From: an uncultured Actinomycetes bacterium | Lineage (GTDB): Bacteria > Actinomycetota > Actinomycetes > Nanopelagicales > Nanopelagicaceae | NCBI GenBank assembly: GCA_903921405.1 | Contig: CAIXPV010000010.1 | Coordinates: 1-9,960, forward strand | Reading direction: 5' to 3' | DNA length: 9,960 bases | Shown: piece by piece, positions 7,411 to 9,960 of the stretch | Numbering within the stretch: position 1 is the first letter of the stretch | Layout of the letters: every line of letters begins with the position of its first letter | The notes under the pieces: generated by a model | Database searches by the model: none | Seen by the model: the letters and a program-made list of their open reading frames with translations, nothing else | What the model was told of the DNA's origin: nothing | Made by a program: the position numbers and the translations under genes

Positions 7411-8187
7411 CTACTGGTTAGCTGCACGGATTTGATTTAGTTTTTCAACAGCTTCATCGGCCAATTGTTGATCGAATATTTCATCTCTAGATGGTGATAC
7501 CGCTGCAAGAGCTAAACGCTCTAAGCGCTCTTGATCTTCGCTCCAAGCCCCAGGTGTTGTTAAATCGATGACGCGCTTTGGAACGATGGCCTTTGGCGCG
7601 CTGACATACGTTGGTACCGGCACTTCAGTTGGTTCCCACGTATTTCGCACTGCCGCACTGCCCTTAGGCAAAATGACAACACCTTTGAGTTCGCGCTCAG
7701 TTAATGGAATCCAATGCTCTTCATTATTCTTTGGCGTTACAACTTCAACTAAATTGGTCGCAGAGACACCAGATGTACGACGATGCAACTGTTGTATGCG
7801 ACGGTGTTGAATGCTTTCGGCAACACTTTGCCGGCGTACATGGGCGATATAAATCAAAACACCAGTAGTAGGAACAAGAGCATAAATAAACGGCATCGTA
7901 TTCATAAATCCACCCACCAGAGTTGTAATTAGTGAAGCTGTAAGTAAGAAGAAAATAATTCTTCGGCGCAACAAAAGCTGAGCAATTTTTGCTTCGCGAT
8001 CTAAGTCGATATGCAAAACGCTAGTTCCTGAATCTGAATGAAGAGAAGAGTTCGCGACAACGGTTAATGCAACCTTGAATCGCTCAACTGACTTTCCAGA
8101 AAATTCGTTGCGATTGTGGATCCAGCGGGGTGCAAAATAGGCGGCCCACATGCCGATGATCGCAATATAGATAAGTCCAGATGCCAT
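7411..8187 (-). CDS. glpR: GlpR/SepX-like divisome membrane protein
   Basis: This looks like the actinobacterial membrane protein known as SepX in Streptomyces and GlpR in Corynebacterium, where it is the receptor of the gephyrin-like divisome protein Glp. The 258 residues start with a hydrophobic helix (about 3-20) followed by PRWIHNRNE and GKSVERF (31-37), typical of the family. A linker follows, then two adjacent membrane helices (about 76-95 and 98-116, with a short turn) and a long basic-to-acidic cytoplasmic tail. The tail contains WEPTEVPVPTYVSAPKA (184-200) and RVIDLTTPGAW (205-215), which I recognise as the conserved C-terminal block. The start ATG 8187 has no Shine-Dalgarno; TATCTT at 8196-8201 suggests a near-leaderless mRNA. 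It lies 48 bases after rimJ and shares an upstream element with glp. Function is by family inference. Confidence 0.8.
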   Translation of the reverse strand: MASGLIYIAIIGMWAAYFAPRWIHNRNEFSGKSVERFKVALTVVANSSLHSDSGTSVLHIDLDREAKIAQLLLRRRIIFFLLTASLITTLVGGFMNTMPFIYALVPTTGVLIYIAHVRRQSVAESIQHRRIQQLHRRTSGVSATNLVEVVTPKNNEEHWIPLTERELKGVVILPKGSAAVRNTWEPTEVPVPTYVSAPKAIVPKRVIDLTTPGAWSEDQERLERLALAAVSPSRDEIFDQQLADEAVEKLNQIRAANQ

Positions 8188-8234
8188 GATGCATAAAGAT
8201 AAAGGAGTTTGTCCGGTTTTTCTGGGATTTAGGC
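8188..8234 (-). promoter_or_regulatory. Predicted glpR promoter with shared 20-bp upstream element
   Basis: On the minus strand the element GCCTAAATCCCAGAAAAACC (8234 to 8215) is followed 13 bases later by the -10-like TATCTT (8201 to 8196) and, 8 bases later, by the glpR ATG. The same arrangement lies upstream of glp, with 17 of 20 element bases identical. The element begins two bases after the rimJ stop codon, so glpR may have its own promoter as well as readthrough from rimJ. No ribosome binding site is visible. Confidence 0.4.
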
Positions 8235-8235
8235 A

Positions 8236-8799
8236 CTACTTGAGCGTGGAATTTTCCTTCACAAATGTAATGTGATCTCGCCAATCACCATCAATATGTA
8301 AATACCTGGCCCGCTCACCCTCGTACATATATCCAGCTTTTTCAGCGACTCGTCGGGAGGCGCTATTTTCGGGGCGCAGATTAATCTCTATGCGATGTAG
8401 CTCTAAAACCTCAAAGGCAAATTTCGTCAAAAGCTCTACCGCCACTGTTGTATAGCCTTTATTGGCGTAGTTTTTATCGATCCAATAGCCAATGTGGCCG
8501 CCTCGCAACGCCCCATAAATAACGCCGCCAAGAGATATTTGGCCAATCAGGGTGCGTTGGTGCCACAGTGCAAATGAAAACGATCGCCCGTATCGTGCTT
8601 CGGAGTTAAGGGTGCGGACCATTTCAAAATAAGACGGCAGCGCATTGTGGCTATCGATTGGAGGAACCGTTGCCTCCCAAGGGGATAGCCATGCTCGATT
8701 TTCGTCGCGAACCCCATTCCACTGCCCACGATCACGAAACCTTAGGGGTCGTAGATAAATGTCGTCGCCTTTGAGCACAACAGGCCATTGATTTCTCAT
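8236..8799 (-). CDS. rimJ: RimJ-like GNAT N-acetyltransferase
   Basis: This is a GNAT-fold acetyltransferase of the RimJ/RimL type, which use acetyl-CoA to acetylate N-terminal amines of proteins; the substrate here is unknown. The 187 residues contain IYLRPLRFRD (14-23, the usual LRPL opening), GGVIYGALRGGHIGYWIDKN (91-110), the acetyl-CoA pyrophosphate loop region YANKGYTTVAV (111-121), HRIEINLRPENSASRRVAEK (135-154) with AGY, and DHITFV near the C-terminus. The ANKG form of the usual RGxGxG loop is common in this subfamily. The ATG is 6 bases after the glp stop with no clear Shine-Dalgarno, implying cotranscription. In mycobacteria rimJ also follows moeA1 (Rv0994–Rv0995). It may act on ribosomal or divisome proteins, but nothing in the sequence decides this. 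Confidence 0.88.
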   Translation of the reverse strand: MRNQWPVVLKGDDIYLRPLRFRDRGQWNGVRDENRAWLSPWEATVPPIDSHNALPSYFEMVRTLNSEARYGRSFSFALWHQRTLIGQISLGGVIYGALRGGHIGYWIDKNYANKGYTTVAVELLTKFAFEVLELHRIEINLRPENSASRRVAEKAGYMYEGERARYLHIDGDWRDHITFVKENSTLK

Positions 8800-8805
8800 G
8801 AGCGC

Positions 8806-9717
8806 TTAAATGTATCTGCGTTCGAGAATAACGACCGTAACCTGTTCGCCCGCCTTCACGTGTTCCTCTTGTTCGCTGACTGCAATAAATGCCGTTGCAT
8901 CTGAAAGTGTTGAAAACTCTTCTTGAGCAGAAAGTGGCACTACTGAATTGCCATCTTCAGATAATGAGGCTCGAATATAAGAACGTAGTCCAGGTGCAGA
9001 CTCGATGGCCTTTTCAAGTGTGGCTTTTATTGATGGGCGATGAATAGTTGCCGCCCCTAACATCGTACGAATCATTGGGCGTACGAAGAGTTCAAAGGAG
9101 ATATACGCCGCGATTGGATCACCTGGCAGTGTTACAACTGGGGTTTTATCCGGTCCAATAACTCCATAGTTATGCCGCCCGCTCATCTCGATAGCTAGAT
9201 CAACAGTGGTGATCTCTCCCATGCGCGATAGTGCGCGTGTAATGAGGTCGAAAGAATCATCTTGGCGTTCACCACTAATAATAATTAAATCTGCACGTAC
9301 CAATTGGTCTTCGATGACGCCCAGAAGTTCATCTTCATCATCTGGAATCGAGTGGACGCGATATGCCACAGCACCAACTTCGCGAACGGCAGTTGTGAGC
9401 AGCCAAGAATTTGTTTCATACTCTTCATCGCCTTGCAACGCTGTGCCTGGTTCAACTAAATCCGGGCCAGCCGATACAACGACTACTCGTGGATGAGGCC
9501 GCGTTGGTAAATGATCGAGCCCGATTGAGGCGGCAAGACCAATCTGAGTCGAACGAATACGGCTTCCGCTACGCATGACAAGTCGCTCACCAGCAAAAAT
9601 ATCCTCGGACAGCGTTGCGCCATGTGCATCCAACAGTGGCATATCAAATGACTCTAGAGGCGTGCAGATCGCAAGAAGAGAGGTGAGAAATTCATCTACT
9701 CGCGTGTGCTCTGCCAT
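8806..9717 (-). CDS. glp: Glp/MoeA gephyrin-like protein lacking domain II
   Basis: MoeA-family proteins insert molybdate into adenylylated molybdopterin; the actinobacterial paralogue Glp instead binds FtsZ in the divisome. Here 303 residues (usual about 400) show domain I start VDEFLTSLLA…PLLDAHGATLSEDI (7-40), then jump at about 44-50 to SGSRIRSTQIGLAASIGLD (50-68). The roughly 90-residue domain II, with the family's DGYA and TGAP motifs, is absent without frameshift. The MoCF-like domain III follows: PRVVVVSAGPDLVEPG (76-91), ETNSWLL, IIISGERQDDSFDLI (145-159), LPGDPIAAY (197-205). Family GGVSxGxYD is replaced by SGERQDDSFD and LPGNP by LPGDP. Domain IV ends at residue 303. ATG 9717 is preferred over GTG 9723 because TATGGT ends 6 bases upstream. 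The context with glpR favours a divisome role over molybdenum cofactor synthesis; this is inference. Confidence 0.85.
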   Translation of the reverse strand: MAEHTRVDEFLTSLLAICTPLESFDMPLLDAHGATLSEDIFAGERLVMRSGSRIRSTQIGLAASIGLDHLPTRPHPRVVVVSAGPDLVEPGTALQGDEEYETNSWLLTTAVREVGAVAYRVHSIPDDEDELLGVIEDQLVRADLIIISGERQDDSFDLITRALSRMGEITTVDLAIEMSGRHNYGVIGPDKTPVVTLPGDPIAAYISFELFVRPMIRTMLGAATIHRPSIKATLEKAIESAPGLRSYIRASLSEDGNSVVPLSAQEEFSTLSDATAFIAVSEQEEHVKAGEQVTVVILERRYI

Positions 9718-9761
9718 AATCACACCATACTTGTAAGGCCTGCTTTTTTTGGGATTTAAGC
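9718..9761 (-). promoter_or_regulatory. Predicted leaderless glp promoter with shared 20-bp upstream element
   Basis: On the minus strand GCTTAAATCCCAAAAAAAGC (9761 to 9742) is followed 12 bases later by the -10-like TATGGT (9729 to 9724), and 6 bases later by ATG 9717, suiting a leaderless mRNA. The element matches the one upstream of glpR at 17 of 20 positions. It lies in the 67-base gap shared with the divergent 5-formyltetrahydrofolate cyclo-ligase gene, so it could affect both. No consensus -35 is visible; the A-tract covers that region. Confidence 0.45.
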
Positions 9762-9784
9762 CTGCAAAATACTGGAGGGACTAG

Positions 9785-9960
9785 ATGAATCAGAACACAG
9801 TGAAGAAGGAGTTGCGCACACGTCTGCGTCATGAGAGGAGTCAAAATTTCACACCCTCGAACTTCAATGTGATTTTGAAATCTCCTGAAATTGTAAATGC
9901 AACAACTATCGCTTCCTATGTCTCATACGGGGTCGAACCCAGCACCAGCGAAATTAATGA
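9785..9960 (+). CDS. 5-formyltetrahydrofolate cyclo-ligase (N-terminal part, cut by window edge)
   Basis: This enzyme uses ATP to convert 5-formyl-THF to 5,10-methenyl-THF, returning stored folate to one-carbon metabolism. The visible 58 codons start MNQNTVKKELRTRLRHER, the basic N-terminal helix of the family (K..LR..L...R). They end with TIASYVSYGVEPSTSEIN, matching the family's IA.Y.....EP.T..I block with the substrate-contacting Glu. ATG 9785 has a strong Shine-Dalgarno, GGAGGGA at 9774-9780, four bases upstream; this is the clearest ribosome binding site in the window and contrasts with the apparently leaderless genes nearby. In mycobacteria this gene (Rv0992c) also diverges from the galU–moeA1 cluster. 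The C-terminal ATP-binding region lies beyond the window. Confidence 0.88.
   Translation, partial: MNQNTVKKELRTRLRHERSQNFTPSNFNVILKSPEIVNATTIASYVSYGVEPSTSEIN

Noticed and set aside
8201..8233. Plus-strand AAAGGAG followed by a TTG as a small gene between glpR and rimJ
   Set aside because: The frame from TTG reaches a stop after seven codons and no conserved peptide is seen; the segment is better explained as the reverse side of the glpR promoter.
8084..8284. 66-residue minus-strand open frame bridging glpR and rimJ
   Set aside because: It lies out of frame over the ends of two well-supported genes and over the promoter element, with no recognisable motif.
9718..9723. GTG at 9723 as the glp start
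   Set aside because: It would add only two residues (V-I) and abuts the TATGGT hexamer, leaving no room for a transcript start; ATG 9717 is 6 bases after the hexamer.
1..9960. CRISPR array, insertion sequence, prophage or defence system
   Set aside because: No repeated spacer-like units, terminal inverted repeats, transposase, integrase or nuclease-helicase genes were seen; all substantial open frames belong to housekeeping families.

Overview
The window looks like a chromosomal housekeeping region of a streamlined, moderately low-GC actinobacterium. The gene neighbourhood glmU – tRNA-Gln – ispE – rsmA – tatD – metG – rsmI / pmt – glpR – rimJ – glp – 5-FCL is a compacted version of a block known from mycobacteria and other Actinobacteria. 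The actinobacterial O-mannosyltransferase and the Glp/GlpR pair point the same way. Base composition (by eye), very short intergenic gaps and apparently leaderless starts would suit a freshwater acI/Nanopelagicales-type lineage. That placement is inference; no rRNA or marker tree is available here.

Layout. Positions 1-867 (minus) hold the N-terminal 289 codons of glmU, preceded at 901-972 by a tRNA-Gln(UUG) gene. A probable intrinsic terminator (991-1013) separates these from a tight minus-strand operon, 6084 down to 1039: rsmI, metG, tatD, rsmA, ispE. These genes overlap by 4 bases or are 5-21 bases apart. The operon combines rRNA modification (RsmI, RsmA), methionyl-tRNA charging (MetG), a TatD nuclease and isoprenoid synthesis (IspE). 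A short divergent intergenic region with overlapping -10-like elements drives rsmI leftward and pmt rightward. Pmt (6130-7410) meets glpR tail to tail with no base between the stop codons.

The right third (7411-9717, minus) reads glp, rimJ, glpR. Glp is a MoeA/gephyrin-like protein and GlpR (SepX) is its membrane receptor in the actinobacterial divisome. Here Glp is only 303 residues: the whole MoeA domain II appears to be missing and the catalytic-domain motifs are degenerate. The shared promoter-like architecture upstream of glp and glpR (a 20-bp element identical at 17 positions, 12-13 bases upstream of a -10-like hexamer) suggests joint control. Divergent from glp, the start of a 5-formyltetrahydrofolate cyclo-ligase gene runs off the right edge.

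The most interesting content is the reduced Glp, its pairing with GlpR, and the shared upstream element. I saw no mobile elements, CRISPR arrays, phage genes or pseudogenes. No gene-free stretch exceeds about 70 bases apart from the tRNA-containing segment between glmU and ispE.
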